A DNA stretch of 64,000 nucleotides, from contig NZ_AP024907.1 in the NCBI RefSeq assembly GCF_024347135.1, forward strand, positions 2,595,001 through 2,659,000. The letters run 5' to 3'. The notes beneath the pieces were generated by a model, which saw nothing but the letters and a program-made list of their open reading frames with translations, did not search any database and was not told the origin of the DNA. How positions within the stretch are numbered: position 1 is the stretch's first letter; each line of letters opens with the position of its first letter. This document shows, one piece after another, positions 26,548 to 36,121 of this stretch. This stretch comes from Vibrio spartinae (lineage in GTDB: Bacteria; Pseudomonadota; Gammaproteobacteria; Enterobacterales; Vibrionaceae). Made by a program: the position numbers and the translations under genes.

Positions 26548-26862
26548 ACGAGATTCCACCAATTAAAAACTGTTAATAGTATATACCTAAACGCTTTCGG
26601 GTGCTGTGTAACATAGTCGTTTCAGTACCCAACACTTCGTATTTATCGACACGAAACATCTGACTTTCCGTATCTGTATATATCGCTTGGACTGATGGAA
26701 ACCATCGTCGAGCAACAGAAAGACCTTACTGACCAAGAAAGTCGTCAAAATGCCTGATCGTAACTGTGAAACATATTAAGCGATAAAGCTAGGAGAATAC
26801 ATCAGAAAATAGACAATGGTAGGGAAACGAGTCGTAATCTTACCTCTGACCTGTCACTTCGC
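26548..26862. other. Intergenic region between mlc and cheV
   Basis: About 315 bases holding the cheV promoter region. On the minus strand TATACT (about 26581-26586) could be the -10. No convincing terminator for mlc, RNA gene or coding frame was recognised. Confidence 0.3.
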
Positions 26863-28080
26863 TTAACGATCAACAATGGTCATTAATAATGAACCATCAT
26901 ATAACGCTTGTTTGATGAGCGCGGCACCGGGCATCGTTGACTGTTTATAAAAACGGGATTCCACTATTTTGACCTGCTTGCGGTAGGCCGGGTTACATTG
27001 ACTCTCGATATACTTGAGCATCGGAGGATAAACAATCGCTTTGGCCTGATTAATGACGCCACCGATGAGCACTTTCTCCGGATTAAACATATTAATGACG
27101 ATCGCAATAGCCTGACCGAGATGTCTGCCCAGCCGATCCATAATATCACACGATAATGGATCCCCTTGAGCCGCTGCGATACAAATATCCTCAATTGAAA
27201 TTTCCGTCAGACGACTCAATGACGACTGTTCGCCATGAGCAATTCTTGATATCGCTTGTTCGCGCAAAGCCTTCGAACTCGTGACTGTTTCCAGACAACC
27301 ACGATTCCCACAATGACAAAGTAAACCTTGCGGATCAATCTGGATATGTCCCAAATCACCGATGTTGCCATGTTTACCCTGTAATACGCGCCCATTGACA
27401 ATCACACCCGCATTCAACCCATTGTGAATGGAGATTAATACCGAGTTGTCATCCCCTTGAGAGTGGCCGAACAGCTTTTCGGCCAGTGCCCATGCCCGGG
27501 TATCATTGGCAATAAAGACCGGTAATCCTGTCACCTGATAAATCTCAGCCCCCAGCGCAAGATGATTAACATGATAATGGGGCATTTGCAGAACAACCCC
27601 ACTCTCTGCATCGACCAACCCCGGTAGTGTCACAGCAATCGCGGTTACTCGTTCAAGTTGCTGAGAATAGGTCAGAAAAAATTCTTCGACCTCGTGAAAC
27701 AACCGGGCCAGTAAATCATCCTGATCAACTTCATGAATATCAATTTTGGTATCGATCAGCACATCACCACTTAATTCATGAAGTGCAATCGTCAAATATC
27801 CCCGCCCCAGACGAATCGAGAGAAATTGCCACCCCTCATTTCTGGTTTGCAGGCCGACAGCAGGACGCCCGCGGCTAATCGCTTCTTGAACGGTTGTTTC
27901 ATGGATAAGATGAGCATCGATGAGCTCACGTGTAATCTTAGTGATACTTGCCGGAGCAAGTTCACTCTCTTTAGACAGATCAATACGTGAAATAGGACCT
28001 TTTTGATCAATCAACTTATAAACACGACCAGCATTAATTTGCTTGATGTGATCAATATGACCGGGCTGAGCCGTATACAT
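26863..28080 (-). CDS. mlc: ROK-family glucose-responsive repressor Mlc
   Basis: Transcription repressor of PTS sugar-uptake genes, released from DNA when sequestered by unphosphorylated PtsG. The 405-residue protein starts with PGHIDHIKQINAGRVYKLID and a winged helix (ISRIDLSKESELAPASITKI). A ROK domain with the zinc motif GHIQ...CHCGNRGCLE follows. The match to E. coli Mlc runs through the N-terminus, so Mlc is preferred over NagC. Its classical target ptsG lies about 6 kb away, and pykA is transcribed divergently from the same intergenic region. Confidence 0.9.
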   Translation of the reverse strand: MYTAQPGHIDHIKQINAGRVYKLIDQKGPISRIDLSKESELAPASITKITRELIDAHLIHETTVQEAISRGRPAVGLQTRNEGWQFLSIRLGRGYLTIALHELSGDVLIDTKIDIHEVDQDDLLARLFHEVEEFFLTYSQQLERVTAIAVTLPGLVDAESGVVLQMPHYHVNHLALGAEIYQVTGLPVFIANDTRAWALAEKLFGHSQGDDNSVLISIHNGLNAGVIVNGRVLQGKHGNIGDLGHIQIDPQGLLCHCGNRGCLETVTSSKALREQAISRIAHGEQSSLSRLTEISIEDICIAAAQGDPLSCDIMDRLGRHLGQAIAIVINMFNPEKVLIGGVINQAKAIVYPPMLKYIESQCNPAYRKQVKIVESRFYKQSTMPGAALIKQALYDGSLLMTIVDR

Positions 28081-28341
28081 GATGTGCTCCAGAAATCAAC
28101 AACCTGCTAATTTTTTTACTTTGCAAAGTAATTGTGAAGCGATTTGGTATGTGAGCGTGACAGGCATCACGCACGATCAATCAAGTTTGTGTTGAGAGTC
28201 AAATGTTCACTCATCCGAGGCATTCTGAATTTTCGATAATTTTTTACAAAAATGTTAAATTTCATCCATTCCGCCAGCGCTTTGAGCGTTCTCAAGTATA
28301 CTTACATGGCTCACTCTATGATTCTCAGTCAGGAGCAAATT

Positions 28342-29790
28342 ATGCCTCAAAAAATACAACGAAGAACTAAAATCGTAACAACCCTTGGTCCTTCAACGGA
28401 TCGGGATAATAATCTTGAAGCCCTGATCCATGCAGGCGCCAATGTTGTTCGCCTGAATTTTTCTCACGGAACCGCGGACGATCATCGCCTTCGCGCAAGA
28501 AAAGTTCGTGAAATTGCCGCCAGACTCGGGCATAACGTGGCAATACTTGGCGACCTTCAAGGGCCCAAAATTCGTGTGTCTACATTTACGCACGGAAAGA
28601 TCACACTGAATGTTGGTGATCGATTTACACTGGATGCAGAGATGCCCGCCGGAGCAGGTCATCAAGAAGCGGTCGGGATTGATTACAAAAACCTCCCTAA
28701 TGATGTTCAGCGCAACGATATTCTGTTACTGGATGACGGGCGGGTTCAGCTGCAAGTTGGCGCGGTTGAAGGACAAAAAATTCATACGACCGTGACAGTC
28801 GGTGGACCACTCTCCAACAATAAAGGCATTAACCGTCAGGGCGGTGGTCTTTCCGCTCAAGCTCTCACCGAAAAAGATAAGCAAGATATTCTACTGGCGG
28901 CCGAGCTCGATGTGGAGTACCTGGCCGTTTCGTTTCCCAGAAACGGTGAAGATATACAATATGCACGACGTCTGGCCCGGAATGCCGGCCTAGAAGCCAA
29001 GATCGTAGCTAAGGTCGAACGCGCAGAAACAGTCTCAAGCCAAGCCATCATTGACGACATCATCATGGCATCAGACGTGATTATGGTCGCCCGAGGGGAC
29101 CTAGGCGTTGAAATCGGTGATCCGGCATTAGTCGGAGTGCAGAAGAAACTAATTTTCCGGGCAAAAGCGCTGAATCGCGTTGTGATTACTGCCACCCAAA
29201 TGATGGAGTCAATGATTGAGAACCCGATGCCAACCCGGGCAGAAGTCATGGATGTTGCCAATGCCGTCATCGATGGCACCGATGCGGTGATGTTATCCGG
29301 GGAAACGGCAGCAGGGAAATACCCTGTCGAAACAGTAAAAGCGATGGCCGAAGTCTGCATTGGTGCAGAAAGTGTGATGGAAATCAAAACTCAAAGCTAT
29401 CGGCTGGAGAGCACATTTGTCACAGCAGAAGAAACGGTCGCCATGTCGGCGATTTATGCTGCCAACCATATGGACGGAATTCAAGCGATTGTGACCATGA
29501 CCGAATCTGGTCGAACGGCATTAATGACTTCGCGCCTGAACTCAGAGCTCCCCATCTTCGCCCTGTCGAGTAATGAAAAAGCATTAAACCGTTGTGCGCT
29601 GTATCGTGGGGTGATTCCTTGGTATTTCGATAGCCACCAAGAATCAGCCTATGAAATCGCGCTCGAAGCCCTATCGGTTCTCAAAGAGAAAAAGCAACTG
29701 GCATTTGGTGATATTGTGATTATCACTCAGGGTGATGTGATGGGCGTCGAAGGGACAACAAACTGTATGCGAGTTCTGCCGGTCTTTTAG
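28342..29790 (+). CDS. pykA: Pyruvate kinase II PykA
   Basis: Final glycolytic enzyme converting phosphoenolpyruvate and ADP to pyruvate and ATP. 482 residues from ATG 28342, which follows AGGAG by six bases; an in-frame upstream ATG (28252) would add 30 unrelated residues. Motifs present are [12 protein letters not shown] at the N-terminus, [18 protein letters not shown], and the signature [19 protein letters not shown]. The N-terminal sequence and length resemble E. coli PykA (AMP-activated type) more than PykF. It is divergent from mlc. Confidence 0.95.
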   Translation: MPQKIQRRTKIVTTLGPSTDRDNNLEALIHAGANVVRLNFSHGTADDHRLRARKVREIAARLGHNVAILGDLQGPKIRVSTFTHGKITLNVGDRFTLDAEMPAGAGHQEAVGIDYKNLPNDVQRNDILLLDDGRVQLQVGAVEGQKIHTTVTVGGPLSNNKGINRQGGGLSAQALTEKDKQDILLAAELDVEYLAVSFPRNGEDIQYARRLARNAGLEAKIVAKVERAETVSSQAIIDDIIMASDVIMVARGDLGVEIGDPALVGVQKKLIFRAKALNRVVITATQMMESMIENPMPTRAEVMDVANAVIDGTDAVMLSGETAAGKYPVETVKAMAEVCIGAESVMEIKTQSYRLESTFVTAEETVAMSAIYAANHMDGIQAIVTMTESGRTALMTSRLNSELPIFALSSNEKALNRCALYRGVIPWYFDSHQESAYEIALEALSVLKEKKQLAFGDIVIITQGDVMGVEGTTNCMRVLPVF

Positions 29791-29841
29791 TTTAATCTTT
29801 TCTTAAGATAATTGAGCGTAAGGAAAATCCCCACAGGGTTG

Positions 29842-31008
29842 CTATGACTCCAGCAGCCCTGATTTTGACGCCTTCAGCGATTGACCACTCAAGACTCGGG
29901 CACTTTCCCAACTACGAATAAAGTTATAGCCCGCTTGTAGTCCTTGCTCATAATCCCATAACAAATCGCTTTTCTTACTCAGCAACGTGTTGGAGCGAAG
30001 TGGCTGTTGTGGGGCGATCTGAATGACAAACACATCATCTGGCGGACGTTTTAAAAATTCAAGGGTTAAAGCATATGTCTGGTAATGAACCATCAACATA
30101 TCGGTCAGACGGGTATCCATAGAACCACCAATTAAATGACTCATCCGATACAGTTGTTCCGAACCAAATAACCAGCGACCGCCATTCAACATCTCTTCCT
30201 GAGGAACCAGCGACATTTTCTGACGTAAGTAATTACGCCAGTCTTGACGCCATTGAGTGACTTTTTGCTGCCATTGATTTTGCAGGTAGCTAAACGACTG
30301 GCGCAACCATGCCTCACTCGGTTTCAGTGTTAAGTTAGCGGACTGTAATCCTGCTTTGTCATTGGTGACAGATTCAGTCCGAATAACAGCGATAAAACGG
30401 GCCCCCTGACGCCACGCTTCCTGGACAGGAATCGATGCTGAAATCCCACCGTCAACATAGGATTCACCATTGATATTGATTGGATGATGGCACAGCGTCG
30501 GAATGGCACATGAAGCCAACAGAACCTCTCTCCAGTTTGGCTGAACCATAGGCAAGTAATGATCGATCAAGGTTTCTGAACTCGTAACTGCCGCATATGC
30601 CTTTCTTTCCCCTAAGACCTGACGCCCCATATCCAAATCAAGCCGATACGGATACTCAACGATACGCTCAAGAGCCCACGACAAATCGACATACTGCTTT
30701 TTTCTGATATAAGCAAACAGATTAAAAAATGAAGAGTCCGTGGTTAAGTCGGTAATGAATGCTTTACCAAGACCATGCTGACGACAAAGAAATGCACAAA
30801 GGTTGAGCGCCCCCGCAGATGTGCCGTAATAGACATCAAACGGATCAAAATTAGAAAGATTAAATGCATCCAGAACACCGGCAGTAAAAATGCCCCGCTG
30901 ACCGCCACCCTGAGCAACCAAAGCATTTTTCCCACCAATGAACCGAGACAAACGGTCACAATCATCAATAACCTGTTGTTCAGAAACTACACCAACGTTT
31001 TTTCCCAT
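29842..31008 (-). CDS. Patatin-like phospholipase
   Basis: Probable lipid acyl hydrolase of the patatin family, 388 residues. It has the glycine-rich oxyanion motif GGGQRGIFTAGVL, the nucleophile elbow GTSAG with the active Ser, and the catalytic Asp in DGG (VDGGISASIP). No signal peptide is seen, so it is probably cytoplasmic or membrane-peripheral, like E. coli YjjU-type proteins. The ATG at 31008 is only 16 bases after a 29-codon gene and has no good Shine-Dalgarno of its own, suggesting translational coupling. A TTG at 31035 is an alternative start overlapping that small gene. Substrate unknown. Confidence 0.85.
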   Translation of the reverse strand: MGKNVGVVSEQQVIDDCDRLSRFIGGKNALVAQGGGQRGIFTAGVLDAFNLSNFDPFDVYYGTSAGALNLCAFLCRQHGLGKAFITDLTTDSSFFNLFAYIRKKQYVDLSWALERIVEYPYRLDLDMGRQVLGERKAYAAVTSSETLIDHYLPMVQPNWREVLLASCAIPTLCHHPININGESYVDGGISASIPVQEAWRQGARFIAVIRTESVTNDKAGLQSANLTLKPSEAWLRQSFSYLQNQWQQKVTQWRQDWRNYLRQKMSLVPQEEMLNGGRWLFGSEQLYRMSHLIGGSMDTRLTDMLMVHYQTYALTLEFLKRPPDDVFVIQIAPQQPLRSNTLLSKKSDLLWDYEQGLQAGYNFIRSWESARVLSGQSLKASKSGLLES

Positions 31009-31024
31009 AGGTGGCTGTTGTAAT

Positions 31025-31114
31025 TTAGTTAGCAATGACGATCAAACCAGAACCAATTAGTACCGCAAAAATAATACCTGTAATGACAACAGCATATTTC
31101 AGATCTACGTCCAT
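31025..31114 (-). CDS. ynhF: YnhF-like 29-residue membrane protein
   Basis: Small single-helix inner-membrane protein, first residues MDVDLKYAVVITGIIFAVL, ending in Asn. GGAGG stands five bases before the ATG, an excellent ribosome site. Length (29) and the opening M-x-x-DLK followed by a hydrophobic helix match E. coli YnhF as I remember it (MSTDLKFSLVTT...). Function is unknown in all species. It is directly upstream of the patatin gene and preceded by a strong RNA hairpin. Too short for ordinary gene finders. Confidence 0.7.
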   Translation of the reverse strand: MDVDLKYAVVITGIIFAVLIGSGLIVIAN

Positions 31115-31162
31115 ACACACCTCCAGTGTTCCGGGTCATCAGACCCTGTTGATAAAAAGAAG

Positions 31163-31198
31163 AGATCTCATGCTGGTTGTAACGCCAGCATGAGATCT
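31163..31198 (-). other. 14-bp perfect inverted repeat upstream of the ynhF-like gene
   Basis: AGATCTCATGCTGG and CCAGCATGAGATCT form a perfect 14-bp stem with an 8-base loop. On the minus strand it is followed by CTTCTTTTT, the form of an intrinsic terminator. No gene on the minus strand ends just before it. It may be a leader attenuator of the ynhF-patatin transcript, a 5'-stabilising hairpin, or the terminator of a small RNA encoded in the 31200-31800 gap. Confidence 0.55.
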
Positions 31199-31826
31199 AT
31201 CTAATAAGATGGTAATTCCTGTCAATTCTTAAATCATACTTATGAAAAGGATATCACAAATATAACTCGAATAAATGTATCCTCTTGACACCACACGGTT
31301 CTATAACCTGACTTGAATATGGTTATATGACAACCAACACAACTACGAATTTGCTTCTTCAACGAGTAATACACTAGTTCTTGAATAGAAAGCAGACAGA
31401 GCGACAACAATATCACCATAGATTAAAACACCACAAAAAACATCAAAATCAGACGTAATTAATAATTATACACAAAATTATCAACGCAATTATCTACAGA
31501 TGTGGTTATTTATAATATATATAACCGTAACATAACATATCCATTGTATTTACAATCTATTGCCTTTCTATTTATAACTCTGTAATCTCGATAGCGACGC
31601 ACAGGTGAACATCTCACATGTTGCACACACACATCACAACACACAGAACAATATTCTGAGATATCGCTTAGAAATAAAAATATAATTCTAAATATTAGTG
31701 ATTATAAGTAACAAAAATAAGTCAAGGGGATCATTCACCCTTCCTATGTTTAAACTAACTATAATCTAACTATTAACGATAGGGTGAAAATTCATCACTC
31801 AGAAAGCATTACCAAAGGAGTATCAA
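31199..31826. promoter_or_regulatory. AT-rich divergent promoter region, including a -10 for metP
   Basis: About 630 bases without a protein gene. TATAAT at 31760-31765 is a probable -10 for metP, with a weak -35. On the minus strand TTGACA (about 31218-31223) with TAGATA 16 bases on could start transcription just before the 14-bp dyad. A short dyad (GGTTAT/ATAACC, about 31504-31526) also occurs. No RNA gene could be confirmed. Confidence 0.4.
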
Positions 31827-33287
31827 ATGAAGCGAGAACAATGGGGCTCTCGTGCTGGTTTTATCTTAGCTGCGGTCGGATCCGCTATCGGTTTAGGTAA
31901 TATCTGGCGCTTTCCGTATATGGCCTATGAAAATGGAGGTGGCGCATTTTTTATCCCTTACCTTTTCGCCATGCTCACGGCCGGTATCCCATTCATGATT
32001 TTAGAATTCAGCATGGGGCAGAAACACCGCGGTTCCGCACCAAAGACCCTTTCCCAGATTCATTCAAAATTTGAGTGGCTTGGTTGGTTTCAGGTCGGGG
32101 TTGCTGCTGTCATCGGTGTTTATTATGTTGCTGTCATCGGCTGGGCTATTTCCTATTTTGGTCTTTCATTCACCCAAGGTTGGGGAACAGAAACCAATAC
32201 ATTTTTCTTCAGCAACTATCTGGGGCTTGGTGAGAATACACCGACAAACTTAGGTGGTATCCGTTGGAATATCGCATTGACCGTCGCGCTTGCTTGGGGG
32301 ATTACCTACATTGCGATCATTAACGGTGTGAAGTCAGGGATTGAGCGCGCATCTAAAATTATGATGCCGATTCTATTCATTATGGTACTGGTTTTGATCG
32401 GGCGTATGTCTATGCTTCCCGGGGCATTAGATGGCATCAATTACATGTTCAAACCAGACTTCAGTAAGATATGGGATGTTAAAGTTTGGGCAGCCGCATA
32501 CGGTCAAATATTCTTTACCCTGAGTATTGGCTTTGCCATTATGCTGGCTTACTCAAGTTACTTGCCGGAAAAATCAGATATCACAAACAATGCATTTATG
32601 ACGGTATTGATTAACTGCGGATTTTCGATTCTCGCAGGTATCATGATTTTCTCAGTGTTAGGCTACATGGCCCAAGAGCAAGGGAAAGAACTCACTGATG
32701 TCGTTTCATCTGGAGTCGGACTTGCATTCGTTACCCTGCCAGCCGCAATTAATTTATTGCCAGCACCCTACATTTTCGGCCCATTACTATTCTTCGCACT
32801 CGTTGTTGCCGGTCTAAGCTCTCATATATCGATTATGGAAGCCGTCACGTCAGCAATCATTGATAAAACCAAATGGCGTCGGAACAAGGCCGCAAGTATT
32901 GTCATCGCGACTGGCTTTATTGTTTCAATGGCTTTCGTCACTGATGGCGGTATCTTACTGCTCGATCTGGTCGATCACTTTGCAAACAATATTGGCATCA
33001 TGACCGGCTGTTTTGTCGAGATTGTCATGATGACATGGTTGTTCAAAGTGTCTGATATCCGTAAGTATGCGAATTCCAAATCAGACTTTTCCATTGGTGT
33101 CTGGTTTGATATTTGTCTGCGCTTTATCACCCCGGTCATATTGGCGACGATTCTGGCCACTAAACTTCACACATTATTGACGGAAGGTTATGGCGGCTAC
33201 GACCTCACCATCGGCTGGGTTCTGATTCTTGCTCTGCTCGTTGTCGGTATTTCAATTAACCTGAAAAGTCGTTCTCAGGAGGTATAA
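31827..33287 (+). CDS. metP: Sodium-dependent amino-acid transporter, NSS family
   Basis: Inner-membrane Na+:amino-acid symporter of the neurotransmitter:sodium symporter family, 486 residues with about twelve helices. The diagnostic first helix (AAVGSAIGLGNIWRFPYMAYENGG) carries the unwound substrate/Na+ site. It is followed one base after its stop by a 32-codon gene of the MetS small-subunit type. This pairing is known from the methionine/alanine importer MetPS of Corynebacterium, so methionine or alanine is a likely but unproven substrate. AAAGGAG precedes the ATG. Confidence 0.9.
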   Translation: MKREQWGSRAGFILAAVGSAIGLGNIWRFPYMAYENGGGAFFIPYLFAMLTAGIPFMILEFSMGQKHRGSAPKTLSQIHSKFEWLGWFQVGVAAVIGVYYVAVIGWAISYFGLSFTQGWGTETNTFFFSNYLGLGENTPTNLGGIRWNIALTVALAWGITYIAIINGVKSGIERASKIMMPILFIMVLVLIGRMSMLPGALDGINYMFKPDFSKIWDVKVWAAAYGQIFFTLSIGFAIMLAYSSYLPEKSDITNNAFMTVLINCGFSILAGIMIFSVLGYMAQEQGKELTDVVSSGVGLAFVTLPAAINLLPAPYIFGPLLFFALVVAGLSSHISIMEAVTSAIIDKTKWRRNKAASIVIATGFIVSMAFVTDGGILLLDLVDHFANNIGIMTGCFVEIVMMTWLFKVSDIRKYANSKSDFSIGVWFDICLRFITPVILATILATKLHTLLTEGYGGYDLTIGWVLILALLVVGISINLKSRSQEV

Positions 33288-33288
33288 C

Positions 33289-33387
33289 ATGGATATCAGT
33301 GCAATCATTATGATGGTTCTTGGCCTAGGCATTACATGGGGCGGTGCGTTCATCTGTATGAAGAAAGCAATGCGTCAATCTGACTAA
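33289..33387 (+). CDS. metS: NSS transporter small subunit, MetS-like
   Basis: A 32-residue single-helix membrane protein (MDISAIIMMVLGLGITWGGA..., ending AMRQSD), one base after metP with AGGAGG upstream. MetS proteins are small companions required for NSS transporters of the MetP type; the GG(A)F-x-C-x-KKA pattern after the helix is typical. A strong terminator follows, closing the two-gene operon. Too short for ordinary ORF calling. Confidence 0.85.
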   Translation: MDISAIIMMVLGLGITWGGAFICMKKAMRQSD

Positions 33388-33409
33388 GACTCACGACGCG
33401 CAAATGATT

Positions 33410-33443
33410 AAGGCCGATAGATTTCCATCTATCGGCCTTTTTT
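33410..33443 (+). terminator. Intrinsic terminator of metPS
   Basis: AAGGCCGATAGAT and ATCTATCGGCCTT form a perfect 13-bp stem with a TTCC loop, followed by a run of T. A textbook Rho-independent terminator. Confidence 0.93.
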
Positions 33444-33517
33444 GATGATTTACGCCTAGCGCTCACCACCCAGCCCCGCAATCGCCATGTCTGACGACAT
33501 TCAATTGACTCAATCTT

Positions 33518-33943
33518 CTAAAATTGATAGCTCACACCGGCCGCAGCACCGAGCTGAAGCTCTACATCATCATGTAAATCAAGCTCCGGATGAACCTGAC
33601 CATAAACATGAATGCGATTTTTATATGTCCAGTCCACTCCGAGAGGCAGTCTGACACCAAAATCATTGTCATCATCCCCCCACTCAGTCCAACCACCGGC
33701 TCCCACATACCAATCCACAGGAATATTTGGCTGTTCAAATTTTCCTTTCTTAAACAAGTAGTCAGCACTCATACCATCATTGCCAGCGGAAATACGATAT
33801 TGATCATTCAGCTCCAATATTGCACTTAACCCCTGATCGACACCAATCCCGACAGCAACCTGAGGAGATGATGTTACTGATGATGCAGCATAAGCAAATG
33901 ATGACAACGTCAGGGCACCGATAGCAATAGTCATTATTCTCAT
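33518..33943 (-). CDS. Small exported protein, probable outer-membrane beta-barrel-like
   Basis: Unrecognised by specific name. The 141-residue product has a clear signal peptide (1-19, ending AYA), then alternating polar/hydrophobic strands rich in Gly and Asp. It ends in Phe (AAAGVSYQF), as outer-membrane beta-barrel proteins do. The mature part of about 120 residues could form a small (about eight-strand) barrel or a periplasmic beta protein. It stands alone between a terminator and ptsG, with no operon partner. Function unknown. Confidence 0.7.
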   Translation of the reverse strand: MRIMTIAIGALTLSSFAYAASSVTSSPQVAVGIGVDQGLSAILELNDQYRISAGNDGMSADYLFKKGKFEQPNIPVDWYVGAGGWTEWGDDDNDFGVRLPLGVDWTYKNRIHVYGQVHPELDLHDDVELQLGAAAGVSYQF

Positions 33944-34183
33944 CGCACGACTCTCTTATAAACATGAACAAATAAGAATTACTTTACTAACTGAAGAGTC
34001 ATTAATGTCATGAATGAGTAAATGTAAAACAAAGATATTCAAAAAATTCGATTTACTGGACGTGGGAATATACCCAGTATTTGAGAAATGAATCACCGAG
34101 TATACGGGAATGTCGTAGACGACTTTTAGTCTCTGAATAGAAATCGGCTATCACTTGCTTATCGTTCAGTGATACCAACCATC

Positions 34184-34208
34184 AAAAAAGGGAGCCGAAG
34201 CTCCCTTT
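34184..34208 (-). terminator. Intrinsic terminator of ptsG
   Basis: On the minus strand AAAGGGAGC-TTCG-GCTCCCTTT, a perfect 9-bp stem capped by the very stable UUCG tetraloop, is followed by further T residues. It lies 27 bases after the ptsG stop. Confidence 0.92.
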
Positions 34209-34235
34209 GGTAACGAAATGAAATACATCAAACCA

Positions 34236-35669
34236 TTAGTTATGGCCGCGCATCCATTCGTCCATTTCAGTTTTCAATACATCAGAGCGAGTACCGAAGA
34301 TAGCCTGAACACCACCTTTCACCACCACAACACCGGCAGCACCCAGCGATTTCAGTTTATCTTGGTCAACAGCATCAGTGTTATCAACTGAAACACGTAG
34401 ACGAGTGATACATGCATCCAAGTTTGTGATATTCGCTTTACCACCAAATGCAGCAACAAGTGCAGATGCCATTTCTGAATCACTAGTAACCACATCGTCC
34501 ATCAACGAGTCGTCTTCACGACCTGGCGTTTTGATATCCAGAGCACGGATAACAACAGTGAACACAACATAGTAGATCACTGCATAAACAAGACCTACGC
34601 CAACAAGCAGTAGCATTTTCTGTGCATGTGCAGATTGCACGACAAAGTCAATGAAACCATTGGAGAATGTATGACCGTGAACTATACCCAAATAGTTAGT
34701 GATGACATATGCCAGACCAGCCAGAAGCGCATGAATACCGTACAACAGTGGTGAAACGAACAAGAATGAGAACTCGATTGGTTCAGTAATACCTGTCAGG
34801 AATGAAGTCAGAGCGGCTGACGCCATGATACCCATGATTTTTGCACGGTTTTCAGGTTTAGCACAACGCGCAATTGCAAAAGCAGCAGCAGGCAGACCAA
34901 ACATTTTAAACAGATAACCACCAGCAAGCTGACCAAAACCATTACCTGCAGCACGAGAGGCATCATCAGCAGTCAAGAAGCAAGTCATGATACCATGAGC
35001 TATTTGACCCGCATTGTTCGTACATGTACCTGCTTCATAGAAGAATGGTACGTTCCAAATGTGGTGCAAACCAAAAGGAATAAGAGAACGTTCAACTACG
35101 CCGTAAATACCGAATGCCAACACAGGGTTCTGTTGTGCTGCCCAGTCAGAGAATAGACCAATTGCAGAACCAATTGGTGGCCAAATAAACGATAGCACCA
35201 CACCAAGGATAATCGATAAGAAACCAGTGATGATTGGCACAGCACGTTTACCAGCAAAGAAACCTAGATAATCTGGTAATTGAATCTTGAAGAAGCGGTT
35301 AAATGCCCACGCGGCAAGCCCACCCGACAGGATCCCACCGAGAACCCCTGTATTGATGGATTCAACGCCCATCACAGTTGCCATGACATTCAATGTCGCA
35401 ACCATGATACCGTAACCCACGATCGCGGAAAGTCCGGAAACCCCATCATTGTTGGTAAAACCTAATGAAACACCGACAGCAAATAACAACGCCATCTGTC
35501 CGAATACCGAACCACCAGCCTGCTCCATCAGATGAGAAATGACTTCTGGTAACCAGCTAAAATTAGCGGCACCAACACCAAGTAATATACCTGCAACTGG
35601 TAACACTGATACGGGTAGCATCAATGATTTACCAACTTTTTGCAGTTCCGCAAAAAGGTTCTTAGACAT
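34236..35669 (-). CDS. ptsG: PTS glucose-specific IIBC component PtsG
   Basis: Membrane permease that imports and phosphorylates glucose, receiving phosphate from EIIA-Glc. The 477 residues equal E. coli PtsG. The N-terminal IIC domain (about 1-385) has [16 protein letters not shown] linker and a IIB domain with the phospho-Cys in [13 protein letters not shown] (about 420) follow. It ends ...[11 protein letters not shown], like E. coli. Upstream are a -10, possible CRP half-sites and a leader hairpin; downstream is a strong terminator, so it is a single-gene unit. It is expected to be regulated by Mlc, encoded nearby. Confidence 0.95.
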   Translation of the reverse strand: MSKNLFAELQKVGKSLMLPVSVLPVAGILLGVGAANFSWLPEVISHLMEQAGGSVFGQMALLFAVGVSLGFTNNDGVSGLSAIVGYGIMVATLNVMATVMGVESINTGVLGGILSGGLAAWAFNRFFKIQLPDYLGFFAGKRAVPIITGFLSIILGVVLSFIWPPIGSAIGLFSDWAAQQNPVLAFGIYGVVERSLIPFGLHHIWNVPFFYEAGTCTNNAGQIAHGIMTCFLTADDASRAAGNGFGQLAGGYLFKMFGLPAAAFAIARCAKPENRAKIMGIMASAALTSFLTGITEPIEFSFLFVSPLLYGIHALLAGLAYVITNYLGIVHGHTFSNGFIDFVVQSAHAQKMLLLVGVGLVYAVIYYVVFTVVIRALDIKTPGREDDSLMDDVVTSDSEMASALVAAFGGKANITNLDACITRLRVSVDNTDAVDQDKLKSLGAAGVVVVKGGVQAIFGTRSDVLKTEMDEWMRGHN

Positions 35670-35708
35670 ATTTTATGCTCCTGAGTAAGTTATTAGAATT
35701 TAATTTAA

Positions 35709-35752
35709 CGAGAACTTCATGGCCACCCCCGTCGCCATTCCCCAAGTTCTCG
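35709..35752 (-). other. Hairpin in the ptsG mRNA leader
   Basis: CGAGAACTT and AAGTTCTCG (9 bp) enclose a second stem (ATGGC/GCCAT) in the presumed 5' untranslated region, about 40 bases before the ptsG start. It could influence mRNA stability or be a target of a small RNA, as in E. coli where SgrS regulates ptsG. No sRNA gene is seen here. Confidence 0.45.
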
Positions 35753-35773
35753 TGGAAAGTTAATCACATAGGC

Positions 35774-35870
35774 ATTATATTTTCCGGCTCTAAATATATA
35801 TTGACGTCTCTCAAACTTTCCAGAAAGTTAGCAACTTTAGTTTCAAAGTAATATATAGATCACAGTCACA
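35774..35870 (-). promoter_or_regulatory. ptsG promoter with CRP half-sites
   Basis: On the minus strand a perfect -10 TATAAT (35774-35779) lies about 100 bases before the ATG, with no good -35. Two overlapping TGTGA half-sites occur at 35860-35870, suggesting CRP control. The remaining 35871-36121 is AT-rich, with a weak GTCGGTT/AACCGAC hairpin (36012-36038) after tatD. Confidence 0.45.
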
Positions 35871-36121
35871 GCAAACTCTATGAAATGGATTACAACACAT
35901 ATAACCCATTAATAAATATGAAATATTCCCCCAAACGATCTAATTTTTCATCGAAAATAAATGACACCTCTATGTTAATTGTTATTACAAATTAACTTTT
36001 CTTTGATTTATGTCGGTTAAATCAGCGAAACAACCGACTAAAAATCTATTTTTTTGAGTGCCGAATTAATTTAATGCTCTAGAACAGTGCATACTAATAC
36101 TTTTAACAACAAACTTTATTT

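Noticed and set aside
35719..35757. Twelve-codon leader peptide in the ptsG leader
   Set aside because: The putative ribosome site touches the ATG, and there is no run of regulatory codons.
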